Origin: Ariolimax columbianus
Lineage: Eukaryota > Mollusca > Gastropoda > Stylommatophora > Arionidae
Direction of reading: 5' to 3'
NCBI GenBank assembly: GCA_036924085.1
Contig: JAVGWX010000014.1
Span: forward strand, 37,271,556-37,335,555
DNA: 64,000 nt
Part shown: one piece after another, positions 23,601 to 36,929 of the stretch
Layout: every line of letters starts with the position of its first letter
Numbering within the stretch: position 1 is the stretch's first letter
Program-made: the position numbers and the translations under genes
Notes under the pieces: model-generated
What the model saw: only the letters and a program-made list of their open reading frames with translations
Database searches by the model: none
What the model was told of the DNA's origin: nothing

Positions 23601-26600
23601 TCCCTTTTTTCCTCTTCTGACCGATATCATTGACAATGTTGATCAACCTGCCAAACAAGACATCACATTCCCTCAGATTCATGTTTCTTTCTTTGCTCCC
23701 ATTGGCATGCATATTATCACAGTGGCTTACATTCATTTATTTCATTTCTTTACTCGCACTCTCTCTATATAAAAACACACACACACAAACTTAGACACAC
23801 TCATACATTTGTCATTTAAAAAAGCACACATAACACACAAAAATGTACACAAACATATATATATATATATTTACATTTTTACTCCAATGTAAAGCATATG
23901 TTTTAACTGTACTGATCCCTTTACAAGAAGCACTTATCCAAGCGTATGCAGTAGCTGATTATAATTGCAATGTTATTTTTTTACACTAGTATGATTATTA
24001 TTGTATCCAAATGTTCTTGTGCTCTGTCTTCAGTATTGTTATTGATTCCACGTTGACTAGTCTATCTGCCTCTTTATGTCTATGCATCTTGGGATAGACG
24101 AGAACCTACATTACTGTCTCGCTTTGGAAATTGTTGCTGGTCCATATTTATAAGATCTTCTGATAGGCTATCCTGTTCATTGTTTTTATATTTTCTTGGA
24201 CAGGTTTCCAACTCATGGGTTGTGACCCCAAAAGAGGACGCAACCCCCAAAAGGGGTCACGAAGGGTTTTCTGTGGGGTCACCGGCTGAAATAGTAAACT
24301 AAAAAAATGTTTGATTTTAAAGCAATTTTCACATTTAATTGGTGTCTCAAAGTTTCAAATATAAAAAATAACCCATACAAATATGAGTAGTTTTATATTT
24401 TGTGTTCCCAGTGGATACACTAAGTGACTCATAGTCACATATATCAATGCATGGACCACAGAGTGTTTACATAAGCAGTTTTTGGGAAACAAAAAATTAC
24501 ATCATCACGTCTTGTATTGAGATCTGTTTACGTAAACAAATTCCGTGAAATATAACAAATCTAATATTTCTGGATTGAGAAATAGACAAATTATTTCTCA
24601 CCTGTTTTCATAGTATTCATAAACCCTCCTGATGTCATCGGACCACATGCTCCAACCACCACCACCCCCAAAGTTGACATTTGGTGCATAATTGCTCTGA
24701 CCCAGTTGAGATTCATGTGGCTTTTTAGCCAATTCCTGGGCAAACGCTACCACTTCTGGGTTTGACTGCCTTTAGAGCAGAAAATATTTCATAGATGTAC
24801 ACAATAACATATGACATTTATTTATCAAATAAGAGATATGACATTTATTAGCAAAATAAGATTTTTAATTAATTAACAAAACAGCATCAAATTTATTCAT
24901 AAAATATAATATTTATTAAAATAACTTATCAAATTTGGGGACGGCGTGGGCTAGTGGTTAAGTGACACAGGTCACAACCAAAGGTGCTTGGTTTGATCCC
25001 CATCCCAGCACCGGCCGTTACCCCGGGGAAGCAAACCCTTAGAAAATGCAGGAGGATGCAGATCCTTACATAAAATGCATGCTGAAGTCGGATGCACTGG
25101 ACCGACAGACGCAAAATTTAAAAAAAACCTTGGAGAATAGATAAATAAGGCGAACGTAAAAAAAAATATCAAATTTAACATCAAATGTTGTTACAGATCC
25201 CGCAGCATCCTGGCTCATGCCATTTGGCCCAATGCGATGCAATGGAATCAGCACTGTTACCTGTTTAGATCATACAAAGTATTCTATTTATCTAGCCTTG
25301 GAGGAAAAACAATTTTCCTAATACCATTGAGCCCCAAGCACCCAAAGAGATGATGATTAACGGCTCCGCATGGGTGTGCATGCAGCTGGAACTCTGGAGT
25401 GTGTTGTGGCTGGACTCTGTTAAGCTGTTTGTTACATGGGATGTATTGGGATCTCAGGTTGAAAATCTTTCCTTGTGAATTAATTTATATCATTTGGATT
25501 GGGACTTGCCATTTGTCTGTGGACATCTCATCTTGTGTTTTCCATGGCCCATTTGTTCAGTCAAGTTTCCTTGTCTGCTGATCTTATGAGTTGTTTAGCA
25601 GTTTGTAAAGTTGCTGCATTGTATTGCTGTTCCTGTCTTGATCCTCACTTTGCTAGTCTGCCTGCCTTGTCCTTGTCAGGTGTGTTAGAGCATCCAGGTA
25701 TCCATCATCATAATGTGATAGAGCCGTCTTGTTATTTACATGAGAACCAAGTTTCTCATGTGATAGAGCTAGGATTCCTTTCTGACTATGTGCTAAACAT
25801 TAAAACAGTTAATACTTGATGTTAAAACTTAAATCATAGAAAAACACTAAAACTAATGTGAATAATAAAACAAGATATTCATTTATTACAAATCTATGGT
25901 TTACAACATGATTAAAACTTAACTAACTAATTAATAACTCAATCTTTCTATCTCAGGGAATGTTAGCATGAGCTTGAATTGATTCCCTGGAGCTATAAAC
26001 CCAGTTTGGTAGTCTAACCTAATATCTATGACACTCTATACAAATCTTGTTCAACACTGATTAACTGCTATCTACTATGTAATCGCATGTGCCCTCTAGC
26101 AGTTAAGTTGATCTCTGGCGATCGTCAATCCTGTTTTGTGCAATAATAGCTTCTTGCTATGCCTGTGGGGGTGCTACCTGAGGATTCAGGTTACAACTCA
26201 CTTTCGATCAGGGGGGCTATGACCGGCCTGCCTGACTTAAATCGTGTATATGATCAGTTTATTATCAACCTCAGCAGAACATCAAGAACTTATGTCTGTG
26301 AACAGACCATTGAGTTTATCACCTCAGTACTCTTGACCTCAGCAGAACATCAAGAACTGATGTCTGTGAGACTGCCACTAGAAGTGAACAGATTTCCTTC
26401 TTGTATCGCTTTACATGGAGTTCACAATTAATATCAATGAGCAGTAGTGCAATACCCCTGATATATAGTGGGATTATTTCCCCATCCAGCTCTATCTCTT
26501 TTTAGTCTTCTGTTTTTATAGCCCCTTTTAGCTCTGCCTAAACAAAGATGGTGGTAGTCACTAGGTACTCTCTTCCTTCCAGTTGACTAGTCAGCAGTCA

Positions 26601-29600
26601 ATCTTACTCAGATACTAACTTTTTGAATACTATTGACTACTTGTAAATCTGTCATTCTAAATGTGACAGCATGACATTTGTTTAATTGTCGCCCAACTCC
26701 TCCACCCGTACTCTGGACTCTAGATACTACAATATAAAAGGCCGGACTATGCCCCCACTATTTTTTAGTTCATCATTCTTCACAACACGCCGGTCTCGCT
26801 AACCGCAGATGACGCAAGGTGAACCCTAACTGAACCGTGCCTGCTGAATGACACATTCTATCCCTGTCCCAACTAATTTTAGCTCGAGAGAATAAGCTGC
26901 TCTAACCCTTGTGCTTCCTGACAGATGATCCAGTTACATACTGTTCCCTGATACATAACCCTGTTACATACTGTTCCCTGATACATAACCCTGTTACATA
27001 CTGTTCCCTGACATATAACCCTGTTACATACTCTACCCTGACACATAACCCTGTTACATACTGTTCCCTGACACATAACCCTGTTACATACTATTCCTGA
27101 CACATAACCCTGTTACATACTCTTCCCTGACACATAACCTTGTTACATACTGTTCCCTGATACATAATCTTGTTACATACTGTTCCCTGATACATAACCC
27201 TGTTACATACTCTTCCCTGACACACAACCCTGTTACATACTGTTCCTGACCCATAACCCTGTTACATACTGTTCCCTGACATATAACCCTGTTACATACT
27301 GTTCCCTGACACATAACCCTGTTACATACTGTTCCTGACACATAACCCTGTTACATACTCTTCCCTGACACATAACCTTGTTACATACTGTTCCCTGATA
27401 CAAAACCTTGTTACATACTGTTCCCTGATACATAACCCTGTTTCATACTCTTCCCTGACACACAACCCTGTTACATACTGTTCCTGACCCATAACCCTGT
27501 TACATACTGTTCCCTGACATATAACCCTGTTACATACTATTCCCTGACACATAACCCTGTTACATACTGTTCCTGACCCATAACCCTGTTCCCTGATACA
27601 TAACCCTGTTACATACTGTTCCCTGAAACATAACCCTGTTATATACTGTTCCTTGATACATAACCCTCTTACATACTGTTCCCTGACAGATGACCCTCTT
27701 ACATACTGTTCCCTGACAGATGACCCTCTTACATACTGTTCCCTGATACACAACCCTGTTACATACTGGTCCCTGATACATAACGCTGTTACAATAGGCG
27801 TCTCAGTCTCTGTACACCATGCACATGGCGCCCTGTGAGTTTTGTCCAGCTCTGCCTCATATATTTCAACACTGTCTACTATGACTGTAAAGGCTGATCA
27901 GCGACTGACATTGCCTGTCACAGATTATACAACCATGCTGAGGCTGGCCTGCCAGGGTGATCCTTGATCTTTTCAGTCTTTCTTTTTTCTTTGCAGCCAG
28001 AAGTGCTCTACAAGTGTCAGTAGCCACTATGTCCCCTTCAATTGACAGTCGTCAAACAGCTCTATCCTGAGCAATTGTTTTGCAGCCATAGTATGAGATG
28101 TCGCATAACTTCATGTCCCTCTTGCATACGTCCTTGAATCAGTGTGGGACGGCTGATTCTGCTAACTCCAATGGCCCGTTGTCCATAGAGGATATCCTTT
28201 GGGATTCTCTCATGCGGTAAACATGCTCCAACCATCGAAGAAGCGGTGGTGGGCGGCAGATCAATGGACTGAACTGATATTTTAAACGTCATTAAGGAAA
28301 TTGTCAGAAAAGAAGGGCCAAACAGATTTGTGAGTTGATTCAGGCTCTATATCCTTGGCGTGATTGGTTGATTTAGGGAGGAAACAAGGAGTGGTGAGGC
28401 ATGAACACCATACAGGGATCCAAAGATGTCTGGTAAACCAGCACGGAACTGGAGCCATTAGTCGGCATGTGTTGCCGGAGATACTGAGGATGAAATCTGA
28501 GTGCTTACGGGCTTGTTCTGCGTGAGATGAAAATGATCCTAGAGTTCAGGGCAATGAAAGAGCTGACATCATGGCTTTACAAGCTCCCATCATGGGCATA
28601 TTAGTGATGGATAGAAGTGACATTTTGAAAACAATCAATGGATGATGACACCGCAATAGATGAAGCACAGACTGCAAAGTTTCGACATTAAACGAGGTTC
28701 GAGTGGAGTATGGGGCGCAGGAGAGTTTACAACCAGCGAGCTACAGGGACCACCAGCATCCATACCGTACGCCATTTGATGAGAGAGACTGAGCACCTAT
28801 GGGTATGCCCGGAGTGCAGTGACGTTGATTCTTGGAAACAGAAACAAAAACAGTGAATCCAGAATGAGGTCATGAGGGCAGTTCTGGGATGCACTAGAGA
28901 TACTCCCATTGCTGCCATGAGATTCTTGCTTGGTTGCCAAGCATCAAGGTACGACATCAAGTAGCGCAGGTAAAGGCTACGCCAACGTTGCCAACAACGA
29001 ACACCACCCTTTACACCAAGACTTGGATACACTCAAAGGCAGACACATTAAGCGAGGTAGGTCATGGATGACAGAGGCAGAAAACTCCCTGGTGAGGGTC
29101 TGTGCATTGGAAGAAGTTGGAAGAGGTAGTGAATGGGTAGAACTGGGCAACGAAAGCCCCCTGACAAGGGTGGTGATACAATTGAGTGTCGCGAGTGGGG
29201 TGGCACTAGGACAGAAACTTCAATACAGGAGCTGATCCAGCAACACTCAGGACCACAAGACCCAATTCTGTACACAGATGACTCCACCGGCAGAGATCCA
29301 AACAAGTGCGGTTGGGGTTTCGTCAACTACCAAAATGGCAAGGAGGTGGTGGAGAAATCAGCTGCCGACTCCACTGTCACATCGAGTATGAGGATGGAGA
29401 TTGAAACGGTAACAGCGGCCTTGACTTGGTTGGTGGGGGTGACCAAACCGGTGACACATGTAGTGATTCTGTCAGACTCGCAGGACATGCTCCGTAAGAT
29501 AGAAAGGTGCATGGTAAGAAGGGAGTAGGCCTCTCTTCTGAACAACTCTGGTATACAAGGTATCACATGGATCTACTGCCCGGGACATGCAGGTGTCTGA

Positions 29601-32600
29601 GGCAACGAAAGAGCAGATGCAGTGGCGGGTCGAGCTGTGGTAACGACGCAGTGATGACGAGAGACAGGGTTGAGTTGATACAGGTAGTCATGGACAGTCT
29701 ACAGAATGATGGAGAGACAGATGGTCGCAAAAATGCATATGTGCAGAGGATGATAGATTTGGGAGTGACTAAGGGAGGGAAAGATCCAAGAACACGAAAT
29801 CAACACATGACTGGGACTCTGAGTATATATACGCTTGGCTGGCTGCTTGTTCGGAGAACGGGGCACTTATGGGAATGTCCCTTGTGTGATGATGTTTGTT
29901 CCTAGAAACAAGAATCAAGAAACAAAGACAATACAGAACAATCAACAAATCATAACATGACAACAGAGTTGACACATATACACACATACCAAACCATACG
30001 CTGACATAGGTAAGGGATCTAACTTACCAACACCCAAGTGGTACTTCATCTCCGCCAAGATGCAAATACTGGTCCTTGAAAACCTCCATAATTTCCTTGA
30101 ACAATGTCTGAAGGAATCGGTATGTGGAGTTCTTGCTGGGGTCAATCGGACCCAGGTAACCCTTGACAGGCAAGCTTCCAGAGTAGCATTGTGTCAGCAG
30201 TTCTGGTCTGCTTAAGCCCCATGCATATGTGTGGCCTGATGATTTGACAACAGTATCAATCAACTAATCCATCACTCAAACAGTATCAACCAACCAATCT
30301 GTCAATCACTCAAAACAGTATCAATAGCCTATTCATCAATCACTCAAACAGTATCAATCAACCAATCCATCCATCAATCACTCAAACAGTACCAATCAAC
30401 TAATCCATCAATCAACCACTCAAACAGTATCAATCAACCAATTCATAAATCACTCAAATAGTATCAATCAACCAATCAGTCAACCAATTCCTCAAATAGA
30501 TTAAATCAATCAATCCATTAATCAATCACGCAAACAGTTTCAATCTGCCAGCTGCTGTCAGCTCATGCACTGCTGCATCTTGGCCTCAGAAGCAGCATTT
30601 GAGGTTGGTCTTCTTGCAGCTCTGGTTCATGATTTTATTCCAGTTTTTATAATTCCTAGTTACAGTGATGCTTGAAATGACTTACTTCTTTTCTGTCAAG
30701 GGCTGATGCGGTCTTCTTTAGTTTTTCTTGTGACTTACAGTATTTAACAAATGTGGTAGCCAGACATATGTCCAAACTCTCTTTAGTCATCTCTTACAAC
30801 ATGCCTAGCAGGTTATAGTGTTGCTATTCTTTGTTTCACTTTCAGAACCTGGTAACACTTGGGCAGACTAGTGATGCTTTTATGATCTTTCCTGAGGACA
30901 TGCCTCATCCAATTCTAAAAGGTGACTAAAGAGGCTTGTGCATTAGGGTAATAATTTCATCATGTAAAACAGTTGCTATTAAATCCACAACTACAAATGT
31001 TTGGATGCAGAATTCCTGCAAACGGGCCAGATGCAGTGGAACCTAACCCTTCAAATAAAGCAAAAAGGCAAATCATACCTTAGGATTATGTATGAAAATC
31101 TCTCTACGTGTAAATTTACCTGGACGAAGTTAGAGAGGTAGCACGCACCAATCATTCTAGAAATTATCGGGTAGGAGTATTATTGCTACTTGCAAGGTCA
31201 CCATAGCCGGACAAGTCCTTGGATAGGGACCATACCAAGGGACTGGTGAGCAGATGAAGTCCTATAAGTGTAGCTGTAGAGCTCACCGGCGAAGCGTATA
31301 TACTCTGGGCTGCACCAATCTATCCCCACTATATCGGTTGAATGCATTCTTGTCTCCCTCTTTGATGTTTGTCTCCATTCAATTATCCCAATGGATGCCA
31401 AAGCAGCAAGCAGCCAAGTGGTCATTGCACCTCTGCCCCTTTGCAGCAATCTCCTAGTTGGTGGGGAATGCCACTTGAGTTGGCATGACTGACTGAGGAA
31501 TGAGATGGCAGACTCAGATTTGTGTACTGTCTCCCTGGCAGGACATTATGATCCCGGCATTAGCTTGTTGTGTTTTTATTTCCTTTTTTTTTTGTTGCGT
31601 TCGCCTTATTTCTCTATTCCACAAGGTGGTGTGCGGAGCACTATGTTTTTATTTAACACCTGTTGGCCCAGTGCATCTGACTATGTCATACATTTTATGC
31701 AAGGATCTGCTTCCTCCTGCACTTTCTAAAGGTTTGTTTCCCCGGGGTAACGGCCAATGCAGTGATTGGGATGCGAACCCAGCCCCTTTGGGTTGTGAGC
31801 CATGTCACCTAACCACTTAACCACGTTGTCCTCATGTTGTTTATTATTTCAGCCTAGTAGTGCTTCAGCCTAGTAGTTTGAACAAAAATTTATAGTGGGT
31901 GAACTATTGGTTTTATTTCTTGATCTGGGTAGACAACATAGATTGACATGTCCCAATTCTTCATTGCTCTGGTTGCTGATCATCAGTATATACCAGAATC
32001 TATGCTTCTCTGGGATATAGTTCTTCAGTCATGGGTCAGATAGTTATTATGAATGATTTTGTGCTGAGATTTTGGTATTGCGAGTACTTTGTGAAGCAAA
32101 CATTATGTCCACTTTATCTTTTCATGTATGTTAAAAATAGCAGCTACAGAGGTTCACTCAAAGGGTTAGCAGCCTCAACATATAAAAAAGACCTATACAG
32201 TAACAATTTACAAATTATGGAGCACATACAGAGATTTGATAGAAGCAGCCTCTAAGGAAAAGCTGAAGTTGTGGCCTCGTGCTTTGTGTGGAGCTGCCTT
32301 GTGGGATACCTGTTTAAGGGAAAGGTATCAGGAGTAAATCATGAGGAAAAATATGCATTATGTGCTATCTCCAGTCGTTTCGATAACATCTTGCCACTGT
32401 CCAAAGGTAGCTCAGAACGAGAGAGAGAGGTTGACATATTGCGCAAACCTTCCTAACTTTAATCCAAATCACTGCGCAAGTCACCCATTTCAGCTGACAC
32501 AGCAAGAGAAAGGACTGTCCACACGTCTGAATAAAGAGAGTGGTCTTCATCACATGTGGTGAACGAACATCATAGAGCGAAAAAATAGGGACATGATGGG

Positions 32601-35600
32601 ACCAAGTGCAGTTCAACAAAAACCATCAGGAATGTAGAACCCACCTGGTGTATCAAACTCAGGCATTACACGAATACCGCGAAATCTGGCATAGTCAATA
32701 ATCTCAGCAATGTCCTCCAGCGTGTACACATAGGTTGGGTGAAACGCCCCCTTCCTACTGAGTTCAGGGTAGACCTTGCTCTCATAAGGGAAGGACTGGT
32801 CATCTACGATGTGCCAGTGGAACACGTTCAGCTTGTTCATTTCCATACTGTCCTGGAAAATGTGAAACAGCTTAGTTAGCAATTATGTACAGCAGAAACA
32901 TGAGATCTACTAATAAGTATGTGATATATGAGGCGTGTTCAAAAAGTATCTGACCTTCGGACAGTAAAAATACAATTACTCACCTGGAGGTTTGAAACCA
33001 TAATTCCCTTAAAAGTACTCTCCTTGGGGATCCACGCATTTCTCCAAGCGGTCCTACCATTGTTAGAAGCATTTCAGGAAGGCTTTTTTTGGAATGGAGT
33101 ACAGCTGGGTCGTCGCATTTCGCATATCTTCTCGTGACTCAAATTGGGTCACTTTCAACAGAATTTTCAGTTTACGTAACAGCCAAAAATCGCAAGGAGC
33201 CATGGCGGGAGAATTACGAGCCTGGAAAACCAGAGGAATGTTGAATTTGGCCAAGAAAGTCTGAATCAGATGCGAAGAATGGGCGAGTGTGTTGTCATGA
33301 TGGTGCTGCCAAATTCCCAGTGTCCCCAGGTCTGGTCGTTTGCATCGAGCAGCATTACAAAGATGACAGATGACCTCCAGGTAGTACTCGTTGGTCATGT
33401 TTAACCTTGTGTTGCGTAGTCGTGATGCACAACCCCAGGTGAGTCAAAGAAAACTGTCAACATGACTTTGACATTCCATCATTTCTTGGCGAATGAAAGC
33501 CCGATGGTTGCTCACTACACTCAACACTGAAGGACACCACCCATGCTACAGTGTTTCCGTAGAAAAAAAATTTAGGTCGGATACTTTTTTAACACATTTC
33601 GTATTCAAAGTGGTCGACAGATCCATGTCATGAATGGATAGCAAACATGAAGGCATCAAACCTTCGGGAATTTGTGTGAACCTACTCGACTGGTCATGCT
33701 GAGGTTCATGGCAATGACAGAGGGTGATCACAGGTGTGAATGAATACATAATGCTTGTGATATATAGCTATCGAATTGGATTGTTCCTGCAAACTGGCTG
33801 TAACTACTTCTTCTGAGGAGTCCGAATTTCATCAAGAATACATTTCCAGTTCATGTGACACAGACAGTGAGAGCTCGAGTGATGAAGAGAATCTTGAGCC
33901 TTATAGATCTAGAGCTAGATCGATAGTAAGTGAAGGGGGGCGTGTCCCTCAAACAGCAAAGCCCAACTCCTACAATGCCAACAATTTCAAGGATGCCACA
34001 GTGGAAGAAATGAAGGCTTTTCTTGGACTGAGGATCTATATGGAATACATATGTATAAAGCCAGTTTATTTCACCAGATATATTCAGAAACTGTGCCTGC
34101 AACTTATTGGTGGATACAGGACATCAGCCCACCGCCACCCACAAAAGGAACCCTGCCCTCAACGGATGACCCCAGGCAATCATTTTCCAGATTCCCCCTG
34201 GGACATTGTCTAATCATATCTGTGTTGTGTGCATGGAAAAGCACTCCAGGTACAACAAGCAAAATCCTGGAGTGTCTTACAAAGACAATCCATGCAAGAA
34301 GGTGAAGAGCAACATCTGGTGCTCACTTTGCAAGAAGTACCTCTGTGTAAAACAAGGCTCATCCTGCTCGGAGGATTGGCACACAAAGGTGGAATATTGG
34401 CGCTAGATGAAATGTAGACCTATTTTCTACAATGTCTCCAAGTTCCATCTTATTCTAACCGCTTGTTTGCATATAACTAACATTTTTCTATATCATGTTG
34501 GTTTTTTCTCTTTAATGCTCAGGAGTCCAGGTATAGGGAACAGTTAGGTTCAGGGCCTCAGGTCTGGTAGGGTTAAGCCTGTTTCCTAAACAAGTATCCC
34601 ACAAGGTTTCTCTCTGATTGTGTGTCATGTCCATTGCCTTCATCTCTCCTTAATTTCTTTAACACAAGGTGTAGAGGTGCCCCCCCCCCCCAGTTTCTAT
34701 AGGAAGGTGAAGCTGGCCCCCAAGCACAACCACTCCCTAGCAACCTCTCATGACATGCCTGGCAGGTTACAGGAGTGTTGTTATTCTTTGCTCTTGATTA
34801 AGGGTATCACATCCTGACTGCAGACTTTTCTTAACAGGTGTCTTTGTCACATACTTGGTGTTAGATAGCCAGAGGTAATGACAAACACAGATCTGTCTGA
34901 AAAAACACAGCAACAACCAATACAGCAGGAATGTGTTTTGTGAGATGCGGTCTTCATCAGTTTCTTGTACCTGACAGTGGCTTTACCTACTTACCACCCT
35001 CCCAAACTGATAAAAAAAACTGTGCATTATTTCAATTAATCGACCACTAATCATAGCAGTTCCTCAGTACTTACCAAAATATCAAAAATGACCTCCTTAA
35101 ACAGAAAGTGCCGAGATGTATCAATATGAAGTCCACGGTGCGGAAATCTGGGGTAGTCGCTGATGACCGTTTCTTTGATGTATAGCTAGATTAGAAGACA
35201 AAGATATGTCAATTACATCAACTCTGCATATCAGATTCTTTTATGCAACATTAGAACTTTCTCTTCTTACTTACTAAGTCACTCTTTCTCTACCATGCCG
35301 TGCGGACATTTGCTAGAGAGAACACCAGACTTTGGGTCAATATCTGCTGTCTTCCACCTGGTCTAATCTGAGTGTAGTCCTCAACTCTCATAGCTTGTCT
35401 TATGCTGTCATCCCAGCAGACTTTTGGTCAATATCTGCTGTCTTCCCCCTGGTCTACTCTGAGTGTAGTCTTCATAGCTTGTCTTATGCTGTCATCCCAG
35501 CAGACTTTGGGTCAATATCTGCTGTCTTCCCCCTGGTCTACTCTGAGTGTAGTCTTCATAGCTTGTCTTATGCTGTCATCCCAGCAGACTTTGGGTCAAT

Positions 35601-36836
35601 ATCTGCTGTCTTCCACCTGATCTTGAGTGTGGTCATCTCTCATAGCTTGTTTTATGCTGTCATATCTGCAGACTTTGGGTCTTTCATTCTCCAGACGTAA
35701 CCGAACCATCATAGTTGAGAATGCTTAAATGAAGTTTGAAGTGGTTCGGCTTAAAAATTGTGACATATTGTCTGATTAAGGACCTTGTTCCTTCTTGTTA
35801 TTTGAACCGACTGTCTTAGGTACGTCATTTCTAGAGTTGAGAACTGCTTTTGACTCTCACCCTTAAACTGAAGAGTACAATTTTTCCAAAAACTTTAAAC
35901 CACAAAGTTAAAAATGCAATCACAGCACCGGCTGTTACCCCGGGGAAGCAAACCCTTACAAAATGCAGGAGGAAGTAGACCCATACACAAAATGCAGGCC
36001 GAAAGTCAGATGCACTGGGATGACAGGCACAATATAAAAACTGCAGTGCAACGCACACCGTCTTGTGCAATAAAGAAATAAGGCGAATGCAAAGAAAAAT
36101 AAATGAAAAAAGTGACAAAGAATGACAAAGAGAAACAACGCGGGATGTTTCTACTCCCAACGCTACAAGTTGCAGAAGGGAAGAAAAGTAACAAGAAAAA
36201 TCTAGATATGAGAAACAAAGAAAATTTGCATTGGTTCTGAAAGAGGGAGAAGCTCAACAGCTTCATCTAAACCACAATAACAAGAAAATCACTTACAGAT
36301 CCGTCAGTGCCTCTCCAGACAAGATGCCCAAATGTTTCCAACCCTCGCATTGCTCCCCAGATCTCATTGGCCCAGATATAGGATTTCCTTTTCTTGACTA
36401 CTAGGTCATCTGTGAACAAAACCAAAACCCGGACATTAATTTGTTTTGGCTTGGCTTCATTCATTCTCAATCTACCGCCACCAAACCCTAAAAGCGCTTA
36501 AGTAGCAGAATGTAGTCCAGAGAACGTAATGCGTTGTCGTGGTTTACAGCTTGACTGCGATATTTGCACCTTTCGGTCCAACATATCCGACTTCAGCAAG
36601 CATTTTTTGAATATTGGGTTAGCATTTCCTTTACGATCCCTTCTCCTTAGCCAGTCTGACCTGCTGCAGCCTGTTATCCAGGATCACCAAGTGGAGGTGT
36701 AGAAGGGTCTTGGCAGCTCTGTTTTGCTGGCCCTGACGCTAGCAGTCAGCTATGGGTCGCTGACCACTGCAGCTCATGAGCTGCTCAGCATCTTGATCCC
36801 ATTTGTTTTGGTTTGTAAACGTTCTTTAGGCAAGTA

Positions 36837-36880
<44 letters not shown>

Positions 36881-36883
36881 TCG

Positions 36884-36929
<46 letters not shown>

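Noticed and set aside
26879..27781. Repetitive ORFs in both strands, and CCCTGTTACATA resembling telomere-like sequence
   Set aside because: A 30-bp minisatellite explains the ORFs. There is only one CCCT per 30 bp, so it is not an interstitial telomere tract.
29133..29528. RNase H domain taken as a host ribonuclease H
   Set aside because: Frameshifted, intron-embedded, and followed by the cysteine tail of a retroelement that is repeated next to it.
35332..35700. Plus-strand ORF of 122 codons
   Set aside because: An 84-bp tandem repeat (multiple of three) on the strand opposite to the gene.
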